Positions 17,223 through 25,798 are shown, counted from the first letter of the stretch. The stretch: 59,707 nt of DNA from Acidovorax sp. CF316 (GCF_000276605.1 NZ_AKJX01000019.1:1-59707), one strand, 5' to 3'. Translations and numbers: made by a program. Notes: generated by a model from the sequence alone, not told the origin.

Positions 17223-19035
17223 CCAGGGCATCGGGCGGCGGGGACGCGGGCACGGCGCCGCTGATCAATTGCACGATGGCATCGCGCAGTTGCCCCGTGG
17301 ACACCGGCTTGTGCAGCAGCAGGGCCGAAGTGGTCTGCGCATCGCGCAGGCGCTGCGGCGAGGTGTCGCCGGTCATGATGATGGCCGGCACCGCTACACC
17401 CAGGTAGGCGCGCAGGGCCTGCAGCACCTGCTTGCCGGTTTCTTCATGGCGCAGGCGGAAGTCGGTGATGATCAGGTCGGGCGTGCTGTCCTCGATGTGG
17501 TCGAGGGCATCGGCGCTGGATTCGGCCGTGGTGCAGTGGCAGCCCCAGCTTTGCAGCAGGGCCTGCATGCCCAGGCGCACCGATTCGTCGTCGTCGATGG
17601 CCAGCACATGCAGGCCCGTGAGATCGAAGTGGTTGAAGGAGGGCGGGGCCTCGTCCTCCAGGGCGCCCTGCCAGGCATCGAGCCAGAGCCGGAACACCGA
17701 GCCCCGCCCGGGGCGCGAGCTCAGCTCCACCGAGGTGCGCATTTCGCGCGCCAGGCGTTTCACGATGGCCAGGCCCAGGCCCAGGCCCTTGCGGCGGTCG
17801 CGCTCGGGGTTACCCAGCTGGTGGAATTCCTGGAAGATGTTGTCCCACTGGCTTTGCGGTATGCCGGCCCCGGTGTCCCACACCTCCAGCGCAATGCGCC
17901 GCCCCCGGCGGCGGCAGGCGATGAGCACGCCGCCGCGTGCGGTGTAGCGCAGCGCGTTGGAGATGAAGTTGTGCATGACCAGCATCACCAGCGAGCGGTC
18001 GGCATAGGCGGCGGTGGAGGTCTCGTGCGTGCGGTACACCAGCCCCGCGTTGTCGGCCTGCACGCCGAATTCCTGCTCCAGCGCGGTCAGCAGGGGCTGT
18101 ACGGCAAAGGCGGTGGGCCGCATCTTGACGACACCGGCTTCCAGCCGCGAGTAGTCGAGCAGGGTGGTGAGCATTTCCACGGCCGCACTGGAAGCCGCCT
18201 GCGCATGGCCCAGCACGGTCAGCTGGTGCGGGCTCATGGGGCTGCGCTGCAGGGTTTCCAGGAACAGGCCCATGGCATGCAGCGGCTGGCGCAGGTCGTG
18301 GCTGGCGGCCGCGAGAAAGCGTGATTTATCCCGGTCGGCGCGCTCGGCTTCCTCCTGCGCGGCCAGCGCGCGCTGCGATTCGGCGCGCAGCTCGGCCACC
18401 AGCCGCTCGTTTTCGAGCTTGAGGGCGATGCTGCGGCGGGTGGCGGTGTCGCCGGTGCTGGCCTGCAGGCCGGTGAGTGCGTAGTACACCAGCACCAGGA
18501 ACAGGGCGGGCCACATGGCCGGGCCGCCACTCATGGCCACGGCGGCGAAGATGCCTCCGACGGCGCAACTGAGGTAGGTGATGTAGGCGCGGTACAACGG
18601 AGCCCCCAGGCCCAGCGCGCCCGAGGAGACGGTGCTGACGATGCCGATGGCGTAGATCACGCTCTCGGAAGAGCCCCAGTAGAGCACCACGAAGCCCAGG
18701 CTGCCCCAGCTCAGGCCCATGGCGGCCATGCAGGCCATGAGTTTGCGTGCCGAGTGCAGTACCGGGTCGCGCTGCGGCGCCATGCCGCGCAGCGTGGCAT
18801 ACACCCCGATGACCACGAGTGCATGCGAGACCAGCCAGATGCTGACCACCTGGGTGTCGGCCACGCGCGCCATCACCCACAGGGTGCCCAGCGCCGTGGC
18901 CAGGGACGCCAGCAAGGTCATGGGAAAGTTCTGGCGCAGCAGCGTGACCTGCTCGCGCAGCACCTCGTCGCGCTCCCAGCGTCGGCGTGCCCAGGGCCAG
19001 CGGGGAATCAGCGGCAGGGCTTCAGACAACGTCAT
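17194..19035 (-). CDS. Hybrid sensor histidine kinase with C-terminal receiver domain
   Basis: Membrane sensor kinase of 613 aa. About six hydrophobic segments (residues 38-190) form the input region. A HisKA domain carries His246 in AAASHDLRQPLHAMG. The HATPase has N box NFISNALRY (Asn360), DTGAG (387-391) and GLGLG (417-421). The C-terminal receiver has Asp525 in LIITDFRLRH and Lys576. The soluble part resembles NahK/ErcS'-type hybrid kinases. The ATG at 19035 lies inside the end of the upstream response-regulator gene (14-nt overlap), so the two are coupled and probably act together. The signal is unknown. Confidence 0.9.
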   Translation of the reverse strand: MTLSEALPLIPRWPWARRRWERDEVLREQVTLLRQNFPMTLLASLATALGTLWVMARVADTQVVSIWLVSHALVVIGVYATLRGMAPQRDPVLHSARKLMACMAAMGLSWGSLGFVVLYWGSSESVIYAIGIVSTVSSGALGLGAPLYRAYITYLSCAVGGIFAAVAMSGGPAMWPALFLVLVYYALTGLQASTGDTATRRSIALKLENERLVAELRAESQRALAAQEEAERADRDKSRFLAAASHDLRQPLHAMGLFLETLQRSPMSPHQLTVLGHAQAASSAAVEMLTTLLDYSRLEAGVVKMRPTAFAVQPLLTALEQEFGVQADNAGLVYRTHETSTAAYADRSLVMLVMHNFISNALRYTARGGVLIACRRRGRRIALEVWDTGAGIPQSQWDNIFQEFHQLGNPERDRRKGLGLGLAIVKRLAREMRTSVELSSRPGRGSVFRLWLDAWQGALEDEAPPSFNHFDLTGLHVLAIDDDESVRLGMQALLQSWGCHCTTAESSADALDHIEDSTPDLIITDFRLRHEETGKQVLQALRAYLGVAVPAIIMTGDTSPQRLRDAQTTSALLLHKPVSTGQLRDAIVQLISGAVPASPPPDALATASGEEAP

Positions 19036-19657
19036 GGAGCGGCGGCATGGACAGGCCCAGGCGCTGCGCTGCCAGCAGTGCCGCGCTGCGGCTGTTGACG
19101 CCCAGTTGCGCAAAGATGGCAGCCACATGCACGCGCACGGTGTTCTCGCTCAGGCCCAGGTTGCGCGCGATGACCTTGTTGGGCTTGCCGGTGCACAGCA
19201 GCGACAGCACTTCGAGCTGGCGCGCGGTGAGGCTAGGCGCGGCGGGCGCGCGCAGGGTGGCGGCATTGCCGCTGTTCGCAGGAAAGCAGGGCTCGCCGGA
19301 GAGGGAGAGGCTTATCGCCTCCAGAATGTCCTCGCCGCTGGCCGATTTGGGTAGGAAGCCGTCGGCCCCGCGTGAGCGCGCTTCGTAGACCGCATCGGGG
19401 GCAATGCTGGCAGATACGAGCACGATGCGTGCGGTTGGGTGCGATTGGCGCAAAAGGCGCAGGCCGTCGAGCCCACTCATGCCCGGCAGCTGGATGTCCA
19501 GCAGCACCAGGTCCACCTGGGCCGGGGGCAGGGCGCAGGCTTCGGCGATGGAGCCGGCTTCGGCGATGGAGCCGACGGAGGGATGGTCTTGCACGATCAG
19601 GCGCAGCCCGGTACGGAACAAGGTGTGGTCGTCAATGAGCAACAGGCTGGCAGGCAT
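19022..19657 (-). CDS. LuxR/NarL-family response regulator
   Basis: DNA-binding response regulator of 211 aa. The receiver has Asp9-Asp10, phosphoacceptor Asp54 in LVLLDIQLPGMSGLDG and Lys104. The C-terminal LuxR helix-turn-helix (about 143-200) reads LTARQLEVLSLLCTGKPNKVIARNLGLSENTVRVH. It is co-transcribed with, and overlaps, the hybrid kinase gene. A GTG at 19675 is an alternative start, but the ATG at 19657 fits the family N-terminus. Residues 29-34 and 35-40 are identical (GSIAEA twice), encoded by a perfect 18-bp tandem repeat. Targets are unknown; the divergent gene at 19843 is a candidate. Confidence 0.92.
   Translation of the reverse strand: MPASLLLIDDHTLFRTGLRLIVQDHPSVGSIAEAGSIAEACALPPAQVDLVLLDIQLPGMSGLDGLRLLRQSHPTARIVLVSASIAPDAVYEARSRGADGFLPKSASGEDILEAISLSLSGEPCFPANSGNAATLRAPAAPSLTARQLEVLSLLCTGKPNKVIARNLGLSENTVRVHVAAIFAQLGVNSRSAALLAAQRLGLSMPPLHDVV
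19538..19573. repeat. Perfect 18-bp tandem duplication inside the response-regulator gene
   Basis: Two adjacent identical 18-bp units (19538-19555 and 19556-19573, plus-strand unit GGCTTCGGCGATGGAGCC) encode the repeated GSIAEA-GSIAEA in the receiver domain, so copy changes would stay in frame. Confidence 0.95.
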
Positions 19658-19797
19658 GCCGTGAGTATTGCGCACAACACCGCACGAGGGAACCGGTGCG
19701 AACTAGTCCATTTGTGCGATGGACGCAAGGGCCAGCGGTTTTTAGACTTTCCTCCATGCAGTGACCCTGGTACCGTACGGGACCGGCGTACTGTGGC

Positions 19798-19820
19798 GGT
19801 TGGCAAAGACCAACCTTTTT
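19798..19820 (+). terminator. Terminator-like hairpin in the leader of the gene at 19843
   Basis: A perfect 6-bp stem GGTTGG/CCAACC (19798-19803, 19810-19815) with loop CAAAGA is followed by TTTTT (19816-19820), 22 nt before the ATG at 19843. No gene ends just upstream on this strand, so it looks like a 5' attenuator rather than a 3' terminator. A second CCAACC at 19821-19826 could pair alternatively with the GGTTGG arm. Confidence 0.5.
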
Positions 19821-19842
19821 CCAACCACCAGGGGAATACAAC

Positions 19843-20397
19843 ATGGCTGCCAGCGCTCTTTCGAACCCAATGCCTTCATCGCCCGAGCACAAGCCCTCTG
19901 CGGGTGTGGGGGTGGGCGGCAATTGCATCGCCCAGATCGTGCACGACAACTGCCCGGACCTGCTGGCATCGGCGGGCGTGATCATCGAGCACCTGGATGC
20001 ACAGGCGGGCAACTGGCAGTTTTCCATCGACAACGGCCTGACCTGGCGCAGCGCCCGCACCGACCTCATCAACCGCCCGGGCTGCATGGGCCTGGCGCTG
20101 GACCGCGATGCCCGTCTGCGCGTGCTGCCTTTCAGTGGCCACCGGGTGAGTGGCGTGCGCATCGTGTTCCACACCGTACAACGCAGCCATGGCCAGGGCA
20201 GCGGCAGCTACCGCGCCTATGCCCCCGATGAGCGCGACGGGGGCTCGCGCAGCGTGACCCTGGTGGTGGGGCTGAATGCGGTCAACGGCATGCCACCCGA
20301 GGTGAAGGTGCCCCGCCCACGCAACAAGCGCGCACTGGCCCAGTCGGCCCGCGAGCGCGCAGGCGACGGCCTTGGAGGCTCGCTGGCCCTGGCCTGA
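19843..20397 (+). CDS. Stand-alone protein with an adhesin-repeat-like domain
   Basis: A 184-aa protein with no signal peptide and no known full-length family recognised. Residues about 55-100 (GNWQFSIDNGLTW, then LALDRDARLRVLPFSG) resemble the W-x-Y/F-S-x-D-G-G-x-x-W ... LRF-x-P repeats seen in very large RTX and VCBS-type bacterial adhesins, here as a single copy. The N-terminal stretch has GVGVGGNCIAQIVHDNCPDLL; the C-terminus is basic (PRPRNKRALAQSARERAG). AGGGGA lies 8 nt upstream of the ATG, after a terminator-like hairpin. It is divergent from the response-regulator gene, with a shared 185-bp spacer. Function unknown. Confidence 0.65.
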   Translation: MAASALSNPMPSSPEHKPSAGVGVGGNCIAQIVHDNCPDLLASAGVIIEHLDAQAGNWQFSIDNGLTWRSARTDLINRPGCMGLALDRDARLRVLPFSGHRVSGVRIVFHTVQRSHGQGSGSYRAYAPDERDGGSRSVTLVVGLNAVNGMPPEVKVPRPRNKRALAQSARERAGDGLGGSLALA

Positions 20398-20539
20398 CAA
20401 GGCTTTCCGGCCGCTTCGGGGGTTGGCCTGCCAGGGGCGTGCAGGCCCGGGTACCCTACCGGCGAAGGGTGAAAAACCGTTTGCGGCGACAATGCCGGTC
20501 CTTTCGTTTTTTCACACCCAGTTTTCGTTCGGTTTTTTC

Positions 20540-21061
20540 ATGTCCAGTATCCAGGTTCGTCCCGCTACGCTTCGCGATGCCAAAGCCATCGCCCAGATCC
20601 ACACCGTCTCTGCCCAAGAGGCCTACAAAGGGCTGGTGCCAGACGAGCAATTGAAGTCCATGTCCTCCGTCGACAAGCGCCAGGCCTACTGGCGCGAAGC
20701 CATCGAGTATTGCGAGCCCCAGGTGCAGGTGGCCATCGATGGCGAAAAGATCGTCGGCTTTGTCGGCTACGACCGCTCGCGCGATGAGAAGTCCCGCCCC
20801 ACCACAGGCGAAATCTGGGCCATCTACGCCGCCCCCACCCACTGGAACCAGGGCGTCGGCCTGGCCCTGTGGGATGCCGCGCGCGATGGCCTCCAGGAAG
20901 AAGGTTGCACCAACGTGACGGCCTGGGTGCCGCTGCGCAATGAGCGTGCCATCCGTTTCCACGAAATGGCCGGCTTCAAGCAAGAGCTCTCCACCGCCAA
21001 GACCAATGTGATCGGTGGCGTCAAGATCGAAGAAGTGCGCCTGAAGCGCCCCATCAACTAA
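20540..21061 (+). CDS. GNAT-family N-acetyltransferase
   Basis: A 173-aa GCN5-related acetyltransferase. Motif A reads GEIWAIYAAPTHWNQGVGLALWDAARDGLQEEG, with the acetyl-CoA pyrophosphate loop shifted to NQGVGLAL. Motif B reads VTAWVPLRNERAIRFHEMAGFKQE. The N-terminus SIQVRPATLRDAKAIAQIHTVSAQEAYKGLVP is typical. The substrate is unknown. The ATG at 20540 was chosen; upstream codons in the frame lack family similarity. The methyltransferase gene follows after 7 bp, so they are likely co-transcribed. No clear ribosome binding site is visible in the T-rich leader. Confidence 0.85.
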   Translation: MSSIQVRPATLRDAKAIAQIHTVSAQEAYKGLVPDEQLKSMSSVDKRQAYWREAIEYCEPQVQVAIDGEKIVGFVGYDRSRDEKSRPTTGEIWAIYAAPTHWNQGVGLALWDAARDGLQEEGCTNVTAWVPLRNERAIRFHEMAGFKQELSTAKTNVIGGVKIEEVRLKRPIN

Positions 21062-21068
21062 GGCGTCG

Positions 21069-22220
21069 ATGATCGAGTGGAACCACCTGGGCCAGGCCCA
21101 CAGTGCCCAGTGGCGCTCCGAGAGCAGCGCCCCGGCCCCCCGCCGGGTGGTGACCGCCGACGACACCCTGTCTGCCGATACGGCCTACCGCCTCGCCTGC
21201 GAGGGCACGGGCCTGCTCTGGCAGGGTGACTTCCAGAACGCGCGCATGCTGCTGCAGGCGCTGATGCGCCGGGTGGACCGCAAGCCGCGCAAGGCAGCCG
21301 CCAAGGCCGCCGAGAAAGCGGCGACCGCCACCCCGGCACAGGCCTTTCACCTGCACCGCCAGGCACAGGCCCAGCGCGCGCGGGTGCTGTCGTCGCTGCT
21401 GATCCCTCTCTCGCCCGACTACGGCATCGACCTGCGCCGGGCACCGGACTGGCGCCAGGCCTGCACCGAGGCCTGGGGCCCGGCCAGTGGCGAAAGCTCG
21501 GTGGCCACGCTGCGCGAGCTGCTGGGCCTGGTGGGCGCCTTCGAATGGCGCAAGAAGGGCGTGGAAGTGCCCGCGCTGGGCGAAGGCGCGCACAACCGCA
21601 TCCACCCCCACTACGGCGTGTTCTCGCCCGTGCGGGGCGAGTATGTGGACCTGGTGGCCAATACCTCGCTGCCTTCCTCTGCGCTGGCCTTCGACATCGG
21701 CGTGGGCACGGGCGTTCTGTCGGCCGTGCTGGTGCGCCGCGGCGTGCAGCGCGTGGTGGCCACCGACCAGGATCCGCGTGCCATGGCCTGTGCGCGCGAC
21801 AACCTCAAGCGCCTGGGCGTGCTCGATCGGGTGGAGTTGCTGCAGGCGGACCTGTTCCCGCCGGGCAGGGCGCCCCTGGTCGTGTGCAACCCGCCCTGGG
21901 TGCCGGCACGCCCGAGCTCGCCCATCGAGCATGCCGTGTACGACGAGGGCAGCCGCATGCTGCGCAGTTTTCTGGCGGGCCTGGCGGCCCACCTGGAGCC
22001 GGGCGGCGAAGGCTGGCTGATCCTGTCGGACCTGGCCGAGCACCTGGAGCTGCGACCGCGCGAGCAATTGCTGGCCTGGATCGCCGAGGGTGGCCTGCGC
22101 ATCCTGGGCCGCCATGACGTGCAACCCCGGCACGCCAAGGCGGTCGATGCGGGTGACGCCTTGCACGCCGCCCGTTCCGCCGAAGTGACCTCGCTCTGGC
22201 GGCTGGCGGCCATCGGCTGA
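21069..22220 (+). CDS. Class I SAM-dependent methyltransferase (HemK/PrmC-like, NPPW motif)
   Basis: A 383-aa protein whose C-terminal half is a Rossmann methyltransferase. The SAM-binding loop is DIGVGTGVLSAVL (from Asp209), the acidic motif is VVATDQDPRAMACARDN, and the catalytic NPPW is at 274-277 (VVCNPPWVPARPSSP). NPPY/W motifs modify amide or adenine nitrogens; PrmC-type release-factor glutamine or rRNA adenine are possible substrates. The N-terminal 130 residues are long and rich in Ala, Arg and Lys. Downstream of the GNAT gene by 7 bp. It is larger than PrmC (about 280 aa), so it is probably a paralogue. Confidence 0.82.
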   Translation: MIEWNHLGQAHSAQWRSESSAPAPRRVVTADDTLSADTAYRLACEGTGLLWQGDFQNARMLLQALMRRVDRKPRKAAAKAAEKAATATPAQAFHLHRQAQAQRARVLSSLLIPLSPDYGIDLRRAPDWRQACTEAWGPASGESSVATLRELLGLVGAFEWRKKGVEVPALGEGAHNRIHPHYGVFSPVRGEYVDLVANTSLPSSALAFDIGVGTGVLSAVLVRRGVQRVVATDQDPRAMACARDNLKRLGVLDRVELLQADLFPPGRAPLVVCNPPWVPARPSSPIEHAVYDEGSRMLRSFLAGLAAHLEPGGEGWLILSDLAEHLELRPREQLLAWIAEGGLRILGRHDVQPRHAKAVDAGDALHAARSAEVTSLWRLAAIG

Positions 22221-22254
22221 ACCCTGGCCCCGCGTGGCGGGGCCCAAGAACATG

Positions 22255-22818
22255 TCACGCCTCGGAGGTGCTGCCTTCGGGCTCCCGGGGCAGCAGCTGG
22301 TCCATGCGGTCGCGGATGGTCTGCGCGCGCTCGGCCCCGGCCATCTGTGCCACTTCCTCCAGCAGGGCCTCGCCCACGTCGAGCATGCTGGCGCGGTCGC
22401 GCGCACCGCGCAATGCCTCGTGGAATTGCTTGGCCAGGGCCGGATCCCGGCGCGCGAACATGCGCTCGCAGATGTCGAACAGGTACATGCGCGTGCCGGC
22501 GAGCGAACGCAGGGCATCGCTGGGGTCCTGGGGCTTGGCTGCAGCCATCGGCACCTGGGGCGCTGCCTTGGGCGCATCGGGCATGGCGGCCGGAGTTGCC
22601 GCAGCGCTGGGTGCGTCCGGCAGGGTGGCCGGGCCGGTGAGGTAGCCCTGGCGCATGAGGTTGTCCACGATCTGCGCGCCGATGCCGTTGTACATGGCCT
22701 GCAGGTCCGACAGGGATTTGCCGTCGGCCAGCAGCAGCAAGGACCGCTCCCGCAGGCTCAGCGTGCGGACGCCGGGCGAGAGTTCCAGGCGGGCTTTGTC
22801 GGTTTTTTGGAGCAGCAT
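22255..22818 (-). CDS. Conserved protein of unknown function with two helical parts and a Pro/Ala linker
   Basis: A 187-aa cytoplasmic protein. The N-terminal part (1-65) reads LSPGVRTLSLRERSLLLLADGKSLSDLQAMYNGIGAQIVDNLMRQGYL, which looks like a small winged-helix or HTH-type fold. A linker rich in Ala, Pro and Met (66-100) follows, then a helical region with LAGTRMYLFDICERMFARRDPALAKQFHEALRGARDR. No enzyme motif is seen. The ATG at 22818 is the best-placed start. It is divergent from dusC and convergent with the methyltransferase gene (34-bp gap). Function unknown. Confidence 0.65.
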   Translation of the reverse strand: MLLQKTDKARLELSPGVRTLSLRERSLLLLADGKSLSDLQAMYNGIGAQIVDNLMRQGYLTGPATLPDAPSAAATPAAMPDAPKAAPQVPMAAAKPQDPSDALRSLAGTRMYLFDICERMFARRDPALAKQFHEALRGARDRASMLDVGEALLEEVAQMAGAERAQTIRDRMDQLLPREPEGSTSEA

Positions 22819-22917
22819 GATGGAGGCGCGGGCGGGTACGGAACGGGGTGCCTGCAATTGCAGCACCCTGGCATGACGCTGTGATGACCCGCCTGCCGCA
22901 CAATGGCGGGTTGCCTG

Positions 22918-22937
22918 CCGCCCTGCGGGTGGTTTTT
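22918..22937 (+). terminator. Terminator-like hairpin in the dusC leader
   Basis: Stem CCGCCC/GGGTGG (22918-22923, 22927-22932, one G-U pair, tight TGC loop) followed by TTTTT (22933-22937), 20 nt before the dusC ATG. A second hairpin, ACCCGCC/GGCGGGT, precedes it at 22887-22911. It could be an attenuator; no upstream plus-strand gene ends close by (the methyltransferase stops 700 bp earlier). Confidence 0.4.
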
Positions 22938-22957
22938 CTTGTGACTTTGCTTCTGCG

Positions 22958-23923
22958 ATGACCCTGCTGCTGGCCCCGATGGAGGGGCTTCTCGATTTTG
23001 TGCTGCGTGACGTGCTCACTCGCGTGGGCGGCGTGGACCGCTGTGTGTCCGAATTCATCCGCATCACGGGCACGCTGCTGCCGGACAAGGTGTTCCTGCG
23101 CTACCTGCCCGAGCTGCGCAATGGCAGCCGCACGCTGGCCGGCGTGCCGGTGCGGGCCCAGTTGCTCGGCTCCGACCCGGTAAGCATGGCCGAGAATGCA
23201 GCGCGCCTGGCGGCGCTGGGGCCGGAGGGGATCGACCTGAACTTCGGCTGCCCGGCCAAGGTGGTGAACCGCCACGGCGGCGGGGCAGCCCTGCTGCAGG
23301 AGCCCGAGCGCATCGCCACGGTGGTGGCCGCGGTGCGGCGCGCGGTGCCGGCGCACCTGCCCGTATCGGCCAAGATGCGCCTGGGCTTCAACGATGCGGG
23401 CCTGATGCGCGAGTGCGCGCAGGCCATGGAGGCGGGTGGCGCCTGTGAGCTGGTGGTGCATGCCCGCACCAAGGTCGATGGCTACCGCCCCCCGGCCTAC
23501 TGGGAGCAGATACCGGCCATCCGTGCTGCGGTGGCCCTGCCCGTGGTGGCCAATGGCGAGATCTGGACCGTGGCCGACGCATTGCGCTGCCGCGAGGTAT
23601 CGGGCTGCGACGCCTTGATGCTCGGGCGGGGCATGGTGGCCGACCCGGGGCTGGCGCGCGCCATCCGTGCCACGGACAGAGGGCTGCCAGGCTCGGACAC
23701 CGTGCAATGGGACGATCTGCTGCCGCACATCGCCGCGTTCTGGCAACTGGTCTGCGACGACCTGGAGCCGCGCCAGCGCGCGGGCCGGCTCAAGCAGTGG
23801 CTGAACCTGATGCGCCGGCGCTTCCCCGAGGGCGAGGCGGCGTACCAGCATGTGCGCACGATGACGGACCAGCGTGCCATCACGGCCTGGGTGGCCGCCT
23901 TGCAGGAGCGTGTGGCTGCCTGA
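22958..23923 (+). CDS. dusC: tRNA-dihydrouridine(16) synthase DusC
   Basis: FMN-dependent enzyme of 321 aa that reduces uridine 16 in the tRNA D-loop using NADPH. The TIM-barrel signature APMEGLLDFVLRDVL opens the protein. The catalytic cysteine is Cys98 in DLNFGCPAKVVNRHGGGAALL. SAKMRLGFND, VVHARTKVDGY, VANGEIW and MLGRGMVADP are the usual Dus motifs. MEG (instead of MAG or MLG) and the Cys30-containing VDRCVSEFIRIT point to the DusC branch. The 3' end lies 27 bp from the convergent phospholipase-D gene. Confidence 0.93.
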   Translation: MTLLLAPMEGLLDFVLRDVLTRVGGVDRCVSEFIRITGTLLPDKVFLRYLPELRNGSRTLAGVPVRAQLLGSDPVSMAENAARLAALGPEGIDLNFGCPAKVVNRHGGGAALLQEPERIATVVAAVRRAVPAHLPVSAKMRLGFNDAGLMRECAQAMEAGGACELVVHARTKVDGYRPPAYWEQIPAIRAAVALPVVANGEIWTVADALRCREVSGCDALMLGRGMVADPGLARAIRATDRGLPGSDTVQWDDLLPHIAAFWQLVCDDLEPRQRAGRLKQWLNLMRRRFPEGEAAYQHVRTMTDQRAITAWVAALQERVAA

Positions 23924-23950
23924 CGGCGCGTGTCCTTGCTTGCCCGGCGC

Positions 23951-25798
23951 CTACAGCAGGTGGTCCGGGGCGAGCGGGCCGAGCAAGCGCAGCAGCAGGC
24001 GCAGCGGCCCGCTGGCATCGGGTTCGGTGCGGCTGTCCTGCAGGCCGCTGCCCTGTGGCGCATGCCACAGCAGTTCGTTGCCGGGCTGCTGCAGCTCCAC
24101 GCGCCAGGCCAGCTCCCCCAGGGCCGGCTCCAGCCGCGTGGTGATGCGCCGGGACAACTCGGTGCTGCGGATCAGCAGCGCGATCTCGGTGTTCTGCCTT
24201 TGCGAGCGCATGTCGAGGTTCATGGAGCCGATGGCGACCAGGCGGCCGTCCATCACCAGCACCTTGGAATGCAGCATGGCGCGCGAGCTGCCCACCGAAC
24301 CGGTGGGCGAGGAGGCGCTGCCGCCCGAGGAGCCCCCCGGGCTGCCGAATGCGCTGCCCAGGCCGGAGAGCTCGCTGCGCATCTCGTACAGCTCCACGCC
24401 CATGGCCAGCAACTCGGGCCGGTGCCGGGCATAGCCGGCATGGGCAATCGGGGCGTCGTTGGAGGCCAGCGAGTTGGTGAGCACCCGCACACGCACGCCC
24501 CGTGCGCGGGCCTGGGCAAAGGCCTGCTTCATGTCCGGTCCGGGCACGAAATAGGGCGAAACGATGAGCAATTCGCGCCGGGCCTGGCCCATCAGGTGCA
24601 ACAGGCCATCGACCACGGTATCGCCCTCGCCAGCATCCTCCAGGTCCGTGGACGGGAGTGCCGCAGCGCTGCCGCCAGCCACGAGGGCATTGCTCCCTGC
24701 GGGAGGGGCGATGCGCGCAGCCTGCCGGGCATTCGATGCGGTGGCCGGTGCCGTGGCGGGCGGCGAGGTGCTGGCCAGGCCTTCTGCAGGGATCTTGGCG
24801 GGCTGGTCGACCAGCACCACGGCCGGCGCCCAGACAAAGGCGGTGCTGCCCAGGTCCATGGGCTGGTAGTCCCAGATGCGGTTGCGCGGGGCTCCCGCGC
24901 CGGAGGGGTCGTCCTGGACCAGGGCTGGCGCACTGGCGGCTGGCTGTGAGGTGGGCAGGGCCACTTGGCGCTCCCGCTCGGCGGCATCGGCGGCTTCGTA
25001 CTGGCTGCGCATGGTGTCCAGTTCCTCGCGCGTGACCAGGGACTGCACGGGGTAGGCGCGCTGATTGTTCCAGTAGTGGTCGAAGCTGCGCGAGAGGTCC
25101 TGCACGATGGGCCCGACGGCCAGCACGTCGAGGTCGACGAAGTTGCCGGCATCGGCCGTGCCGAAGTAGGCGTCGCCCAGGTTGCGCCCGCCGGTGACGC
25201 CCATGGCGTTGTCGGCAATGAAGAGCTTGTTGTGCATGCGCTGCTGGGCCCGCGAGAAATCGGTGACCGCACCGAACATGCGGCCCAGCGTGGAGCTGCG
25301 CGCCCCGGAGAGCGGGTTGAACATGCGCATCTCGATGTTCGGCACGAAGGCCAGGCGCATGACCTGTGCATCGCGCCCGGCACTGTGGAAGTCGTCGAGC
25401 AGGACCCGGACCCTCACGCCGCGCCCGGCGGCCGACACCACGCTCTGGAGCAGGCGTTCGGTGCTGGCATCGGCATGGATGGCGTAGTACTGCAGGTCCA
25501 GTGTCTTGGTTGCCGCGTCCACCAGCGCCAGGCGGCTGCTGTAAGCCGCCTGGGGCCCGCCCAGCAGCAGGAACCCCGAAAGGTGGCGCCCCCCTGCGGC
25601 CTGCCGGCGGGTCTCCACCAATTGCCCTAGGGGCGTGTCGGCGGGGGAGGCGAGGGCGGTGGATTCGGGGCGGACCACGTCCTGGGGCAAGCCCGCACAA
25701 CCGGTGACCACCGCCACGGCGAGCGTGGCGACCAGGGCCATCCAGCCGCAGCGGGCGGCGGTGGCAAGGTCTTTGAACGTGGCGATGGGGGCGGGCAT
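23951..25798 (-). CDS. Phospholipase D / cardiolipin synthase-like lipoprotein (ClsC-type)
   Basis: A 615-aa protein with two HKD motifs: His189-x-Lys191-x4-Asp196 in HNKLFIADNAMGVTGGRN and His510-x-Lys512-x4-Asp517 in HSKVLVMDGRLVAIGSMN. This is the catalytic pair of phosphatidyl transferases such as cardiolipin synthase C. The N-terminus has a hydrophobic segment ending VTGCAG with Cys34 in a lipobox-like position, so it is probably a lipoprotein facing the periplasm. The middle (about 275-390) holds a low-complexity Ala/Pro insertion that lengthens it beyond E. coli ClsC (473 aa). Substrate specificity is inferred from the family only. Confidence 0.85.
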   Translation of the reverse strand: MPAPIATFKDLATAARCGWMALVATLAVAVVTGCAGLPQDVVRPESTALASPADTPLGQLVETRRQAAGGRHLSGFLLLGGPQAAYSSRLALVDAATKTLDLQYYAIHADASTERLLQSVVSAAGRGVRVRVLLDDFHSAGRDAQVMRLAFVPNIEMRMFNPLSGARSSTLGRMFGAVTDFSRAQQRMHNKLFIADNAMGVTGGRNLGDAYFGTADAGNFVDLDVLAVGPIVQDLSRSFDHYWNNQRAYPVQSLVTREELDTMRSQYEAADAAERERQVALPTSQPAASAPALVQDDPSGAGAPRNRIWDYQPMDLGSTAFVWAPAVVLVDQPAKIPAEGLASTSPPATAPATASNARQAARIAPPAGSNALVAGGSAAALPSTDLEDAGEGDTVVDGLLHLMGQARRELLIVSPYFVPGPDMKQAFAQARARGVRVRVLTNSLASNDAPIAHAGYARHRPELLAMGVELYEMRSELSGLGSAFGSPGGSSGGSASSPTGSVGSSRAMLHSKVLVMDGRLVAIGSMNLDMRSQRQNTEIALLIRSTELSRRITTRLEPALGELAWRVELQQPGNELLWHAPQGSGLQDSRTEPDASGPLRLLLRLLGPLAPDHLL

